From Paracoccaceae bacterium (GTDB taxonomy: Bacteria > Pseudomonadota > Alphaproteobacteria > Rhodobacterales > Rhodobacteraceae): a stretch of DNA of 64,000 nucleotides. Every line of letters begins with the position of its first letter. Within the stretch, counting starts at the first letter, position 1. The translations under genes were made by a program, and so were the position numbers. The DNA is taken from the NCBI GenBank assembly GCA_020637675.1, contig JACKKD010000001.1, positions 310,001 through 374,000 of the forward strand, in the 5' to 3' direction. Of this stretch, positions 1-8,134 are shown one piece after another. The notes under the pieces are model-generated. The model was given only the letters and a program-made list of their open reading frames with translations, was not told where the DNA came from and did not search any database.

Positions 1-261
1 TTCGACGCCGGCTGGGACATGGGGGCGAACTGGCGCGGCTCCTTCACAGGGCGCTACGACTTCGAGGCCGCGCGGGCCACGCGCGCTGCCCTCGGCGTGG
101 CCTGGCGGACAGACTGCGCCACCGTCGATCTTTCCCTCTCGCGTCGCTTCACGTCCTCGACTAGTGTAAAGGCCGACACCGACATCAACCTGTCGGTCAT
201 CCTGCACGGGGTCGGCGCGGGGACTGACGGTCGGCGCTACAGGCGAAGCTGCGGCCCCTGA
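1..261 (+). CDS. lptD: LPS-assembly protein LptD, C-terminal end (partial)
   Basis: The window opens inside a reading frame that ends at TGA 259-261. Only about 86 C-terminal residues are visible. They alternate polar and hydrophobic residues in the manner of an outer-membrane beta-barrel (for example TDINLSVILHGVGAG). The assignment to LptD, the barrel that inserts lipopolysaccharide into the outer leaflet, rests mainly on position: surA, pdxA and rsmA follow on the same strand, the classical lptD-surA-pdxA-rsmA order. The 5' end lies outside the window. Confidence 0.8.
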   Translation, partial: FDAGWDMGANWRGSFTGRYDFEAARATRAALGVAWRTDCATVDLSLSRRFTSSTSVKADTDINLSVILHGVGAGTDGRRYRRSCGP

Positions 262-311
262 TCGGCGGACCGCAGCGGCATGAAGAGAACAGAGCAGACG
301 GACGGCAGACG

Positions 312-1607
312 ATGCGCATCACGACCCTGATCCCCCTCGCCCTCGCGGGCCTGACCGCCCTTGCGGCGCCATCCGCTGCCCAGTCGGGCCAGTTCTCGCC
401 CGTCGTCGTGGTGAACGACAGCGCGGTGACCGCGTACGAGCTCGACCAGCGGGTACGGTTCCTGACGATCCTGCGCGCGCCCGGCGACCCAGTCGCCGAG
501 GCCGAGAAGGGGCTGATCGAGGACCGGCTCAGGGTCGCGGCCGCGAAGGCTGCGGGCATCGCGATCGGCGAGGACCAGGTTGCCGCCGGCATGGCCGAAT
601 TCGCCGGCCGCGCCAATCTCGACACCGAGCAGTTCGTGCAAGCCATCGGCCAGGGCGGCGTCGCGCCCGAGACCTTCCGCGATTTCGTGAAGGCGGGCCT
701 CGCCTGGCGCGAGGCGGTGCGGGCCAGGTTCCTTTCCAAGGTCGCGATCAGCGAGGCCGAGATCGACCGGGCGCTTTCCGTGCCGGCGCAGCGCGGCTCC
801 GGTCCGCGGGTCAATCTCTCTGAAATCCTCATCCCCACCTCAGGCGGCACCGCGATCGAGAAGCGCGACTTCGCCGAGGAACTGGCGAAGTCGATCGGTT
901 CCGAGGCCGCCTTCGCCGCCGCCGCCCGCCAGCACTCCGCCGCGCCCTCGCGCCTGAATGGCGGTCGGGTCGGCTGGATTCCGGTCACGAACCTGCCGCC
1001 GCAGGTGCGCCAGGTCATCGGCGGGATGGGCAACGGCCAGGTAAGCCCGCCGATCAACCTCGGCAACGCCATCGCCATCGTCCGGCTGAGAGGCATCGAG
1101 CAGGCCGGCGAGATTTCGGCGGCGAACCTGACGGTCGAATACGCCCAGGTCGTCCTGCCCGGCGGACGCTCGCCCGAGACGCTCGCCGAGGCCGAGCGCA
1201 TCCGGGGCGAGATCGATACCTGCGACGACCTCTACCGGGTGTTCGGCGGCGCCCCGGCCGGCACGGTCCGCCGCGAGACGCGGGCGCTGTCGCAGGTGCC
1301 GGGCGACATCGCGGGCGAACTCGCGCGCCTCGACGACAACGAGGTCTCGACCGCCCTGACGAGCGGCGGCGGGCTCGTCTTCCTCATGCTCTGCAAGCGG
1401 TCCGCCACGCTCGCGGCCGGGGCCTCTGCGGCCGATCTCGCCGCGCCCGCCGCCGACGGCGTCCCGGCAATCGACCCGACGCTCGGCTTCGGCCAGGGCC
1501 CGAGCCGCGCGCAGGTGCGCGAGGAACTGACCAACCAGCGCCTTGCCGCGCTGGCGGACGGCTGGCTGGCCGAACTCAGGGCCAATGCCATCATCCGCAC
1601 GCCCTGA
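312..1607 (+). CDS. surA: SurA-type periplasmic chaperone / peptidyl-prolyl isomerase
   Basis: The 431-residue product starts with a signal peptide (basic MR, hydrophobic core, AAPSAAQ cleavage region near residue 24). A SurA N-terminal chaperone region follows (VVVVNDSAVTAYELDQRV). One parvulin-like (PPIC) domain lies at roughly residues 165-265, recognisable by VNLSEILIP and the GGRVGWIP segment. Escherichia coli SurA has two parvulin domains; only one is clear here. SurA escorts outer-membrane proteins, including LptD, to the BAM complex. It starts 50 bases after lptD and leads into pdxA 12 bases after its stop, so it is probably co-transcribed with both. No strong Shine-Dalgarno is visible. 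Confidence 0.9.
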   Translation: MRITTLIPLALAGLTALAAPSAAQSGQFSPVVVVNDSAVTAYELDQRVRFLTILRAPGDPVAEAEKGLIEDRLRVAAAKAAGIAIGEDQVAAGMAEFAGRANLDTEQFVQAIGQGGVAPETFRDFVKAGLAWREAVRARFLSKVAISEAEIDRALSVPAQRGSGPRVNLSEILIPTSGGTAIEKRDFAEELAKSIGSEAAFAAAARQHSAAPSRLNGGRVGWIPVTNLPPQVRQVIGGMGNGQVSPPINLGNAIAIVRLRGIEQAGEISAANLTVEYAQVVLPGGRSPETLAEAERIRGEIDTCDDLYRVFGGAPAGTVRRETRALSQVPGDIAGELARLDDNEVSTALTSGGGLVFLMLCKRSATLAAGASAADLAAPAADGVPAIDPTLGFGQGPSRAQVREELTNQRLAALADGWLAELRANAIIRTP

Positions 1608-1619
1608 GGCCGGGTGCCG

Positions 1620-2591
1620 ATGACCGCCCCCATCGCCCTCACCTGCGGCGACCCTTCAGGCATCGGTCCCGAGATCGCCGCGAAGGCGCGGGCGCGGCTC
1701 GGGACCGACCTCGACTTCTTCTGGATCGGCGACCCCTCGCACCTGCCGCAGGGAACGTCCTGGATGCAGATCGCGCGGCCCGCCGACGCGGCACGCGTCG
1801 CAGCGGACCATCTGCCGGTGCTGCGCCACGACTTTCCCGCCGCCGCCCTCCCCGGGACGCCCACGGCAGAGAACGCCGCGGCCGTGATCGCCGTCATCGC
1901 CCGCGCAGTTGCGCTCGTGATGGCCGGGGAGGCTTCGGCCGTCTGCACCGCGCCGATCCACAAGAAGGCGCTGAAGGACGGCGCCGGCTTCGCCTTTCCC
2001 GGCCACACTGAATACCTCGCCCATCTCGCGGGCGTTCCGCGCGTGGTGATGATGCTCGCCTGCGACGCGCTTCGCGTCGTGCCGGCGACGATCCATGTCC
2101 CGCTGGCCGAGGTGCCGCGGCGGCTCACGGCGGCGCTTCTGGAGGAGACGATCCGGATCACCCGCGACGGGCTCCTGCGCGACTTCGGACTCGATGAGCC
2201 GCGCCTCGCCGTGGCGGGCCTGAACCCGCACGCCGGCGAAGGCGGCGCCATGGGGGGCGAGGAGATCGCGCTCATCTCCCCCCTTCTCGATCGTCTTCGC
2301 GCCGAGGGCTTCGCCCTCGCCGGGCCGCTGCCTGCCGACACGATGTTCCACCCGGCGGCGCGTGCCCGCTACGATGCGGCCATCTGCATGTATCACGACC
2401 AGGCACTGATCCCGATCAAGACGCTCGATTTCGCGGGCGGGGTCAACGTGACGCTTGGCCTGCCCTTCGTGCGCACCTCGCCCGATCACGGCACGGCCTA
2501 CGACATCGCGGGCCAGGGGCTGGCCGACCCGTCGAGCCTCGTCGCCGCGCTGCGGATCGCGCGCGAAATGGCGCGGAACCGGGCCGGGTGA
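1620..2591 (+). CDS. pdxA: 4-hydroxythreonine-4-phosphate dehydrogenase
   Basis: PdxA oxidises 4-phosphooxy-threonine in the DXP-dependent pyridoxal phosphate pathway. The product begins MTAPIALTCGDPSGIGPEI, the family's N-terminal signature. The three metal-binding histidines sit in FPGHTEYLA, GLNPHAGEGG and MYHDQALIPIK. About 323 residues is normal for the family. ATG 1620 is preferred over GTG 1614 because a GAGG at about 1606-1609 is well spaced for it and too close for the GTG. The gene lies between surA and rsmA in the conserved operon. Confidence 0.95.
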   Translation: MTAPIALTCGDPSGIGPEIAAKARARLGTDLDFFWIGDPSHLPQGTSWMQIARPADAARVAADHLPVLRHDFPAAALPGTPTAENAAAVIAVIARAVALVMAGEASAVCTAPIHKKALKDGAGFAFPGHTEYLAHLAGVPRVVMMLACDALRVVPATIHVPLAEVPRRLTAALLEETIRITRDGLLRDFGLDEPRLAVAGLNPHAGEGGAMGGEEIALISPLLDRLRAEGFALAGPLPADTMFHPAARARYDAAICMYHDQALIPIKTLDFAGGVNVTLGLPFVRTSPDHGTAYDIAGQGLADPSSLVAALRIAREMARNRAG

Positions 2592-2675
2592 TGGCGACGG
2601 TGGCGCCCCCTCGCGCCCGCCGCGCCGCGTGGGCGCGCGCCGGTCGTGTCCGGCGCCCCATGGAAGGCCGGGCGC

Positions 2676-3518
2676 ATGGCCGCGATTGACGGACTGCCGC
2701 CCTTGCGCGAGGTGATCGCGCGCCACGGGCTCGCCGCGAAGAAGGCGCTCGGGCAGAATTTCCTTCTCGACCTGAACCTGACGGCCAAGATCGCGCGTTC
2801 GGCCGGCGACCTCACGCAATCCGACGTGCTGGAGGTAGGCCCCGGCCCCGGCGGTCTCACCCGCGCGCTGCTCGCCGAAGGCGCGCGGCATGTGCTGGCC
2901 GTGGAGAAGGACGAACGCTGCCTGCCCGCGCTGGCAGAGATCGCGGCGGCCTGGCCCGGGCGGCTGGAGGTCGTGCACGGCGATGCGCTGGAGGTGGACG
3001 CGGCCGCGCGGCTCACCCCGCCGATCCGGGTGGTGGCCAACCTGCCCTACAACGTCGGGACCGAGCTTCTGACCGGCTGGCTGACCCCGCCGGTCTGGCC
3101 GCCCTTCTGGCAGAGCCTGACGCTGATGTTCCAGAAGGAGGTCGCCGAGCGGATCGTGGCCAGGCCAGGGACGAAGGCCTATGGCCGGCTTGCCCTCCTC
3201 GCGCAGTGGCGGTGCGAGGCGCGGATCGTCATGGTGCTGCCGCCCGAGGCCTTCACGCCCGCGCCCAAGGTCCACTCGGCGGTGGTGCAGCTCACCGCCC
3301 TGCCCGCGCCGCGGTTTCCGGCGGATGCGAAGGTGCTGAACCGGATCGTGGCGGCCGGGTTCAACCAACGGCGCAAGATGCTCAGGGCGAGTCTCAGGGG
3401 CGTCGCGCCGGAAATCGAGGCAAAGCTCCTCGCCGCCGGAATCGCGCCGACCGCGCGGGCCGAGGAAGTGTCTCTTGAAGCATTCTGCGCGCTCGCCCGG
3501 ATCGTCGCGGCGGGCTGA
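2676..3518 (+). CDS. rsmA: 16S rRNA (adenine1518/1519-N6)-dimethyltransferase
   Basis: RsmA (KsgA) dimethylates two adjacent adenines near the 3' end of 16S rRNA, a late 30S maturation step. Visible motifs are LGQNFLLD near residue 27, the SAM-binding VGPGPGGLT and the catalytic NLPYNVGT. ATG 2676 gives 280 residues, the usual length, and has a GGAAGG about eight bases upstream; an earlier in-frame GTG at 2646 is less likely. It is the last gene of the lptD-surA-pdxA-rsmA run and is convergent with the DUF4167 gene, whose stop lies 9 bases away. Confidence 0.95.
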   Translation: MAAIDGLPPLREVIARHGLAAKKALGQNFLLDLNLTAKIARSAGDLTQSDVLEVGPGPGGLTRALLAEGARHVLAVEKDERCLPALAEIAAAWPGRLEVVHGDALEVDAAARLTPPIRVVANLPYNVGTELLTGWLTPPVWPPFWQSLTLMFQKEVAERIVARPGTKAYGRLALLAQWRCEARIVMVLPPEAFTPAPKVHSAVVQLTALPAPRFPADAKVLNRIVAAGFNQRRKMLRASLRGVAPEIEAKLLAAGIAPTARAEEVSLEAFCALARIVAAG

Positions 3519-3526
3519 GCGGGAGC

Positions 3527-4243
3527 TTACTCGGCCGCGTCGGCCGAAGGCTCCTTGCCCTCCGCGTCGCCGCGTTTTTCCTTGGGCTTGCGCGGCCCGC
3601 GCGGCTTCTTCGGCGGTGCGGGCGTCTCTGCGGGCGTCTCTGCGGCCGTCTGCTGCGGCGGGTCGATTGCGGGAAGCTCCGGCATCATCACGGCAGAGCG
3701 GCGATGCTCCATCCGCGCCTCGGGCGTCTCGACGAGGCCTGGGCCTTCGTCCGCCTCCTCCTCGCGCGCCGCATTGGCCGGGCGCTGTTCCGGCGCCTCG
3801 CGTTCGGCCCGGTCATCGTAGCGCGGCCGGTGCTGCTGCTGGCGGTCGCCGTTCGGCTGGCCGTGGTGGCCGTTCTGACCACCCTGACCCTGCCCACCCT
3901 GTCCCTGGCCGCCCTGTCCCTGGCCGCCATAGGCCTGGCCGCCGTTCTGTCCGCCCTCGCCCGGCTGTCCCTGGCGCATCTCGTGCTCGCGGCTCATCTC
4001 GCGCTGCGCCTCGCCGAGCATCCGTGTGTAGTGCTCGGCATGCTGGAGGAAGTTCTGCTCCGCCACGCGGTCGTTGGAGAGCTGCGCGTCGCGGGCGAGC
4101 ATCAGGTACTTGTCGATGATCTGCTGCGGCGTGCCGCGGACCTTGCCCTCGGGGCCCGAGGAGTCAAAGACCCGATTGACGACGTTGCCAAGCGAGCGCT
4201 GCCGGTTCGATTTCGAACGCGAACGGGATTTGGATGATCTCAT
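3527..4243 (-). CDS. DUF4167 domain protein with low-complexity centre
   Basis: This is a 238-residue highly charged protein. The conserved DUF4167 region lies at about residues 1-85: a basic start (MRSSKSRSRSKSNRQR), then the GNVVNRVFDSSGPEGKVRGT segment and a helical stretch (AEQNFLQHAEHYTRML). The middle is low-complexity Gly/Gln (repeats of GQGGQ), followed by an acidic, then Pro/Lys-rich tail (PPKKPRGPRKPKEKRG). The basic arginine-rich start suggests nucleic-acid binding, but the function is not established. It follows prfA-prmC, an arrangement I recognise from other Alphaproteobacteria. An upstream in-frame ATG at 4306 is rejected because conservation begins at MRSSKSRSR. Confidence 0.85.
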   Translation of the reverse strand: MRSSKSRSRSKSNRQRSLGNVVNRVFDSSGPEGKVRGTPQQIIDKYLMLARDAQLSNDRVAEQNFLQHAEHYTRMLGEAQREMSREHEMRQGQPGEGGQNGGQAYGGQGQGGQGQGGQGQGGQNGHHGQPNGDRQQQHRPRYDDRAEREAPEQRPANAAREEEADEGPGLVETPEARMEHRRSAVMMPELPAIDPPQQTAAETPAETPAPPKKPRGPRKPKEKRGDAEGKEPSADAAE

Positions 4244-4518
4244 GTGTTCTTGTCTGTCCGAGCCTAAGGCTGTGGTTCCGCCCGCCCTGTCGGCCTGCGT
4301 CGCCACCGAACCGGGCGCGATCGCGGATCGAGATATTTCCGGGCAAAGCGCAGCGGGCAGTGAAATTCACCAGCCCGTCACGCGGTCTTTAATGCACGAT
4401 GCGCCGCGCCTGACAAGCGGATTCTTCGAAAACAGGACCGTTCGCGCGGCCGCGTGCGGGAAACGTGCTGAAATGCCACGGGCAACTCCGGGGCGTTCCA
4501 CGCCGGGGGAAAGCGCGG

Positions 4519-5376
4519 TCAGGCCGCGCCGCAGTCCGATCCGTCCCCGCCTTTCGCGGCGATCACGACCCGGTCGCGGCCGTCGAGGTCGCGGCGCACC
4601 TCCGGCGCGGCAAAACCCTCCGCGACGAGAAGCGCCGAGACGGCTGCCGCCTGCGTCGGCCCGATCTCGAGGATGAGCCTGCCGCCCGCCATCAGCCGCG
4701 CCCCCGCCCCCGCGGCGATGGCCCTGTGGGCGTCAAGCCCGTCGCCGCCGGGGGTAAGCGCGCCCCGAGGTTCCCAGTCGCGCACCTCCGGGGCAAGCCC
4801 CGCCATCTCGGCTTCGGCGATGTAGGGCGGGTTCGAGACAATGAGGTCGAACTTGCCCGGCACCGCCGCGAACCAGTCGGCAGCAAGGAACCGCGCCCGG
4901 CCGGAAAGCCCGAGCCGCCGGGCGTTCTCGCGCGCCACCTCCAGCGCCGCCGCGGAGACATCGGTGCCCGTGCCGGTGGCGACGGGCATCCCCGCGAGGC
5001 AGGAAAGGAGGATGCAGCCCGTCCCGGTTCCGAGATCGAGCATCTTCACGAAGGGGCGTTCCAGCGCCGCCGCGACCAGAAGCTCCGTCTCGGGGCGCGG
5101 GTCGAGCGTATCGCGGGTGACGAGGAAGCTCCGCCCGAAGAAATCGCGTGTGCCGGTGATCTGGGCGACGGGCTGGCGGGCCGCCCGGGCAGCGACGGCG
5201 GCCAAGAAGCGGGCCTCGGCCTCGGGCGGCATCTCCTCGGGCGCGACGAGCGTCACGCGGTCCGGCGCGACCCCGAGCGCATGGGCGAGAAGCCGGCGCG
5301 CATCGCCTGCGGCGCTGTCGATCCCGGCAGCCTTCAGGCGCCGGACGGCATCGGCCAGCGCCTCGGCTCCGGTCAC
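4519..5376 (-). CDS. prmC: Peptide chain release factor N5-glutamine methyltransferase
   Basis: PrmC (HemK) methylates the glutamine of the GGQ motif in release factors. The 285-residue protein has the N-terminal helical domain, the SAM-binding LDLGTGTGCILLS at about residue 115 and the catalytic SNPPYIAEAEM at about residue 180. It starts with GTG at 5376, which overlaps the prfA stop in a GTGA four-base overlap, so the two genes are translationally coupled. Its substrate RF1 is encoded immediately upstream. Confidence 0.95.
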   Translation of the reverse strand: MTGAEALADAVRRLKAAGIDSAAGDARRLLAHALGVAPDRVTLVAPEEMPPEAEARFLAAVAARAARQPVAQITGTRDFFGRSFLVTRDTLDPRPETELLVAAALERPFVKMLDLGTGTGCILLSCLAGMPVATGTGTDVSAAALEVARENARRLGLSGRARFLAADWFAAVPGKFDLIVSNPPYIAEAEMAGLAPEVRDWEPRGALTPGGDGLDAHRAIAAGAGARLMAGGRLILEIGPTQAAAVSALLVAEGFAAPEVRRDLDGRDRVVIAAKGGDGSDCGAA

Positions 5377-6428
5377 GCCTCCATCTCCGCCAGCCGCGCC
5401 GCCTGATCATGGGCGACCAGCGCGTCGATCACCTCGCCAAGGTCTCCGCCCATGATCTGCGGCAGCGCGTAGAGCGTCAGGTTGATGCGGTGGTCGGTCA
5501 TCCGGCCTTGCGGGAAGTTGTAGGTGCGGATGCGCTCCGACCGGTCGCCCGAGCCGACCTGCGCCCTGCGGTCGGCGGCGCGGGCATCGTCGGCGCGCGA
5601 GCGTTCCAGGTCATAAAGCCGGGCGCGCAGCACCGCCATCGCGTTGGCGCGGTTCTGGTGCTGCGACTTTTCCGAACTCGTGACGACGATCCCGGTGGGC
5701 AGATGGGTGATCCTGACTGCGGAATCGGTGGTGTTGACGTGCTGCCCGCCCGCGCCCGAGGATCGCATCGTGTCGATGCGGATCTCGGCGGCGGGAATGT
5801 CGATCTCCACCTCCTCGGCCTCGGGCAGGACGGCGACGGTCGCGGCCGAGGTGTGGATGCGGCCCCCGGCTTCCGTCTCGGGCACGCGCTGGACGCGGTG
5901 GACGCCGGATTCGAACTTGAGGCGCGCGAAGACCCCTTCGCCCTCGATCCGGGCGATGGCCTCCTTGACGCCGCCAAGCTCGGTCTCGGCAAGGTCGAGA
6001 AGCTCGAAGCGCCAGCCCTGAGCTTCCGCATATTTCTGGTACATCCTCAAAAGGTCACCGGCGAAGAGCGCTGCCTCCTCGCCGCCCGTCCCGGGACGGA
6101 TCTCGAGGATCGCCGGCCGCGCGTCGGCGGCATCCTTCGGCAGGAGCGCGAGGCGAAGCCGCGCCTCCATCTCGGGGATGCGCGCCTTCAGCGCCGGGAT
6201 CTCATCCTCGGCCAGCGCCTTCATCTCGGGGTCGGCGAGCATCGCCTCGGCCTCGGCGAGATCGGCGAGCGCCCGGCGGTATGCGGCGATTTCCGCGACG
6301 ACGGGCTTGAGGTCGGAATACTCGCGGGAAAGCGCGGCGATCTCCGCTGGCCCGGCACCGGCCGAGAGCTTCGCTTCGAGGAACCCGAAGCGGCGCGTGA
6401 TCTGGTCGAGCTTGTCGAGGGGCACCAT
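5373..6428 (-). CDS. prfA: Peptide chain release factor 1
   Basis: RF1 reads UAA and UAG and triggers peptide release. The 351-residue protein has the stop-codon-recognising PxT motif (RVPETE, residues 182-187) and the catalytic GGQ at residues 227-229 within SSGAGGQHVN. ATG 6428 is the family start (MVPLDKLDQI); the frame is open farther upstream, but that extension is not conserved in type. It is co-directional and overlapping with prmC, which modifies its GGQ glutamine. The 214 bases upstream probably hold its promoter; I could not define one. Confidence 0.96.
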   Translation of the reverse strand: MVPLDKLDQITRRFGFLEAKLSAGAGPAEIAALSREYSDLKPVVAEIAAYRRALADLAEAEAMLADPEMKALAEDEIPALKARIPEMEARLRLALLPKDAADARPAILEIRPGTGGEEAALFAGDLLRMYQKYAEAQGWRFELLDLAETELGGVKEAIARIEGEGVFARLKFESGVHRVQRVPETEAGGRIHTSAATVAVLPEAEEVEIDIPAAEIRIDTMRSSGAGGQHVNTTDSAVRITHLPTGIVVTSSEKSQHQNRANAMAVLRARLYDLERSRADDARAADRRAQVGSGDRSERIRTYNFPQGRMTDHRINLTLYALPQIMGGDLGEVIDALVAHDQAARLAEMEA

Positions 6429-6642
6429 GGCGCGGGTTTGGCCCTTGTCCCGGCTTCGGTCAAGGGGGAGAGCGGCCCGGAGGATTCGCGCACCCCGAGC
6501 CCCCATGGAGCGCTTGAGCGGGGAAGAAGCAGGCGCGCGGCCTGTCGGGACGGAAAACCGACGGAAGTCGGACGGGCAACCAGCTCCTAACCGACAGGCT
6601 CGTCCCGCGAAAAAAACGCACGCGGGGAATTCGATCACGGGG

Positions 6643-7062
6643 TTAAGGGGCGCCTAACAAGCCAAGCCATGCGTCCAGCCTTGCCCCATTCACCCCGAGG
6701 TCGTTGCGCCCGAAGCGCTGGCGGGCGTGGAGCGTCAGCACCGTCGCCGTTCCCTCGGTCCGGGTCGCGGCGGTCGTGTAGTCGGGAAAACCGAACAGGG
6801 CCGAGCGGGTCACCCAAGTGATCCGGCCCTCCTCCGGACTGCCGGCGAGCCGGGTCGTGCGCGGGGTGGCGAGCGCAATGGCGTCGAGGCGGGCAAGGGT
6901 CTCCCGCGGCGGCGTGCCGTCGAGCGTCACCGAGCGCCGTTCGCCGCCACCTGTCACCTGGCCGGGATCGACATGCCAGCGGGCCGGATCGGAGGGGGCA
7001 AGACGCACGTACGCCATGCCCCCGAGGACGATCAGCGCGAGAAGGAGCAGCGCGATCTTCAC
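6643..7062 (-). CDS. DUF1499 family protein
   Basis: A 139-residue protein with an N-terminal hydrophobic segment at residues 3-20 (a membrane anchor or uncleaved signal), followed by a domain resembling DUF1499 (GSPEEGRITWVTRSALFGFPDYTT and the C-terminal GRNDLGVNGARLDAWL). The biochemical function is unknown. Its ATG overlaps the stop of the upstream agmatinase-family gene by four bases (7059-7062), so the two are translated as a unit, although a functional link is not obvious. Confidence 0.75.
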   Translation of the reverse strand: MKIALLLLALIVLGGMAYVRLAPSDPARWHVDPGQVTGGGERRSVTLDGTPPRETLARLDAIALATPRTTRLAGSPEEGRITWVTRSALFGFPDYTTAATRTEGTATVLTLHARQRFGRNDLGVNGARLDAWLGLLGAP

Positions 7063-8024
7063 CCCTTCCGCCGTGTCCAGCCGTAGAGGCAGATGAGCTC
7101 ATGCGCGACATGGGCCCCGGCGATGGCGGTGGCGCCGGTCGTGTCGTAGGCGGGCGAGACCTCGACCACGTCGCCGCCGACGAGGGTGATTCCGGCAAGG
7201 CCACGCAGGATCGCCGCCGCCTGCCAGGAGGCGAGCCCGCCCCAGACCGGGGTGCCGGTGCCCGGTGCGAAGGCCGGGTCGAGGCAGTCGATGTCGAAGC
7301 TGACATAGCAGGGCCGGTCGCCGACGATGGCGCGGACCTTCGCGGCGACCGCCGCGGGATCGCTCCGGTGCACCTCGGGCGCGTCGATGACCGAGACGCC
7401 GAGGTAATCGTCGCATTCAGTGCGGATGCCGATCTGGACGCTCGCCTTCGGCTCGACGAGCCCCGTCTTCACCGCCTTGTAGCTCATCGTGCCGTGGTCG
7501 ATGCGGGAGAGGTCGTCGTCGGCCCAGAGGTCGGAATGGGCGTCGAACTGGATCAGCGCGACGGGCCCGAACTTTTCGGCATAGGCCTTGAGGATCGGGA
7601 AGGTGATGTAGTGATCGCCGCCGAGGGTGATGGTGCCCGGCCCGGCGGCGAGGATACCACGGATATGGGCGGTCAGCGTGTCGGGGAAATCGGCGACCCT
7701 GGCATAGTCGAAGGCGAGGTCGCCATAGTCCACGATGTCCATCACGTCGAGCGGCGAATAGCCCCAGCCATAGGGCGGATCGAAGGGTTGCAGGGCGCTA
7801 GCCTCGCGGATCGCGCGGGGGCCGAAGCGGGTGCCGGTGCGGTGCGTCACCGCCTGGTCGAAGGGCACGCCGGTGATGGCGAGGTCGACGCCGGTCAGGT
7901 CCTTCGAATAGCGGCGGCGCAGAAAGCTGGTGGCGCCGCCGAAGGCGTTCTCGAAGGCGAGGCCACGGCGTTCATTGCGGGTGAAGGCGAGGTCGACCTC
8001 GCGTCTTGCGTCTTCCAAAGCCAT
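7059..8024 (-). CDS. speB: Agmatinase-family ureohydrolase (first of two)
   Basis: A 321-residue ureohydrolase. Binuclear manganese ligands are visible in GGDH, FDAHSD and SFDIDCLDP, and the family signature GTGTPVWGGL is present. It is closest in appearance to agmatinase, which splits agmatine to putrescine and urea; other guanidino compounds are possible. No arginine decarboxylase is nearby. ATG 8024 has CGGAG eight bases upstream. It overlaps the downstream DUF1499 gene by four bases. A clearly diverged paralogue lies at 17246-18202. Confidence 0.82.
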   Translation of the reverse strand: MALEDARREVDLAFTRNERRGLAFENAFGGATSFLRRRYSKDLTGVDLAITGVPFDQAVTHRTGTRFGPRAIREASALQPFDPPYGWGYSPLDVMDIVDYGDLAFDYARVADFPDTLTAHIRGILAAGPGTITLGGDHYITFPILKAYAEKFGPVALIQFDAHSDLWADDDLSRIDHGTMSYKAVKTGLVEPKASVQIGIRTECDDYLGVSVIDAPEVHRSDPAAVAAKVRAIVGDRPCYVSFDIDCLDPAFAPGTGTPVWGGLASWQAAAILRGLAGITLVGGDVVEVSPAYDTTGATAIAGAHVAHELICLYGWTRRKG

Positions 8025-8134
8025 GAGAGGGCTCCGTGATGGGGTCTGGCGTCGTTCAAGCCGGAGACGCCGCCGATCCGGATGCCGCCAGCCAAGGCGT
8101 TCCGGTCCCGATTCGTCAAGAAAATTTGATCAAA

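Noticed and set aside
197..1201. Long minus-strand open frame across surA
   Set aside because: It is antisense to a well-supported gene, has an Arg/Ala/Ser-rich composition typical of GC-rich shadow frames, and shows no domain.
3704..4237. Plus-strand frame over the DUF4167 gene that looks like a hydrophobic membrane protein
   Set aside because: The leucine/alanine-rich stretch is the reverse reading of the Gly/Gln repeat region. There is no ribosome-binding site and no family match.
6643..6658. TTAA-N7-CTAAC resembling a CtrA box upstream of prfA
   Set aside because: It overlaps the stop codon of the DUF1499 gene, lies over 200 bases from prfA, and the second half-site is mismatched. Chance is as likely.
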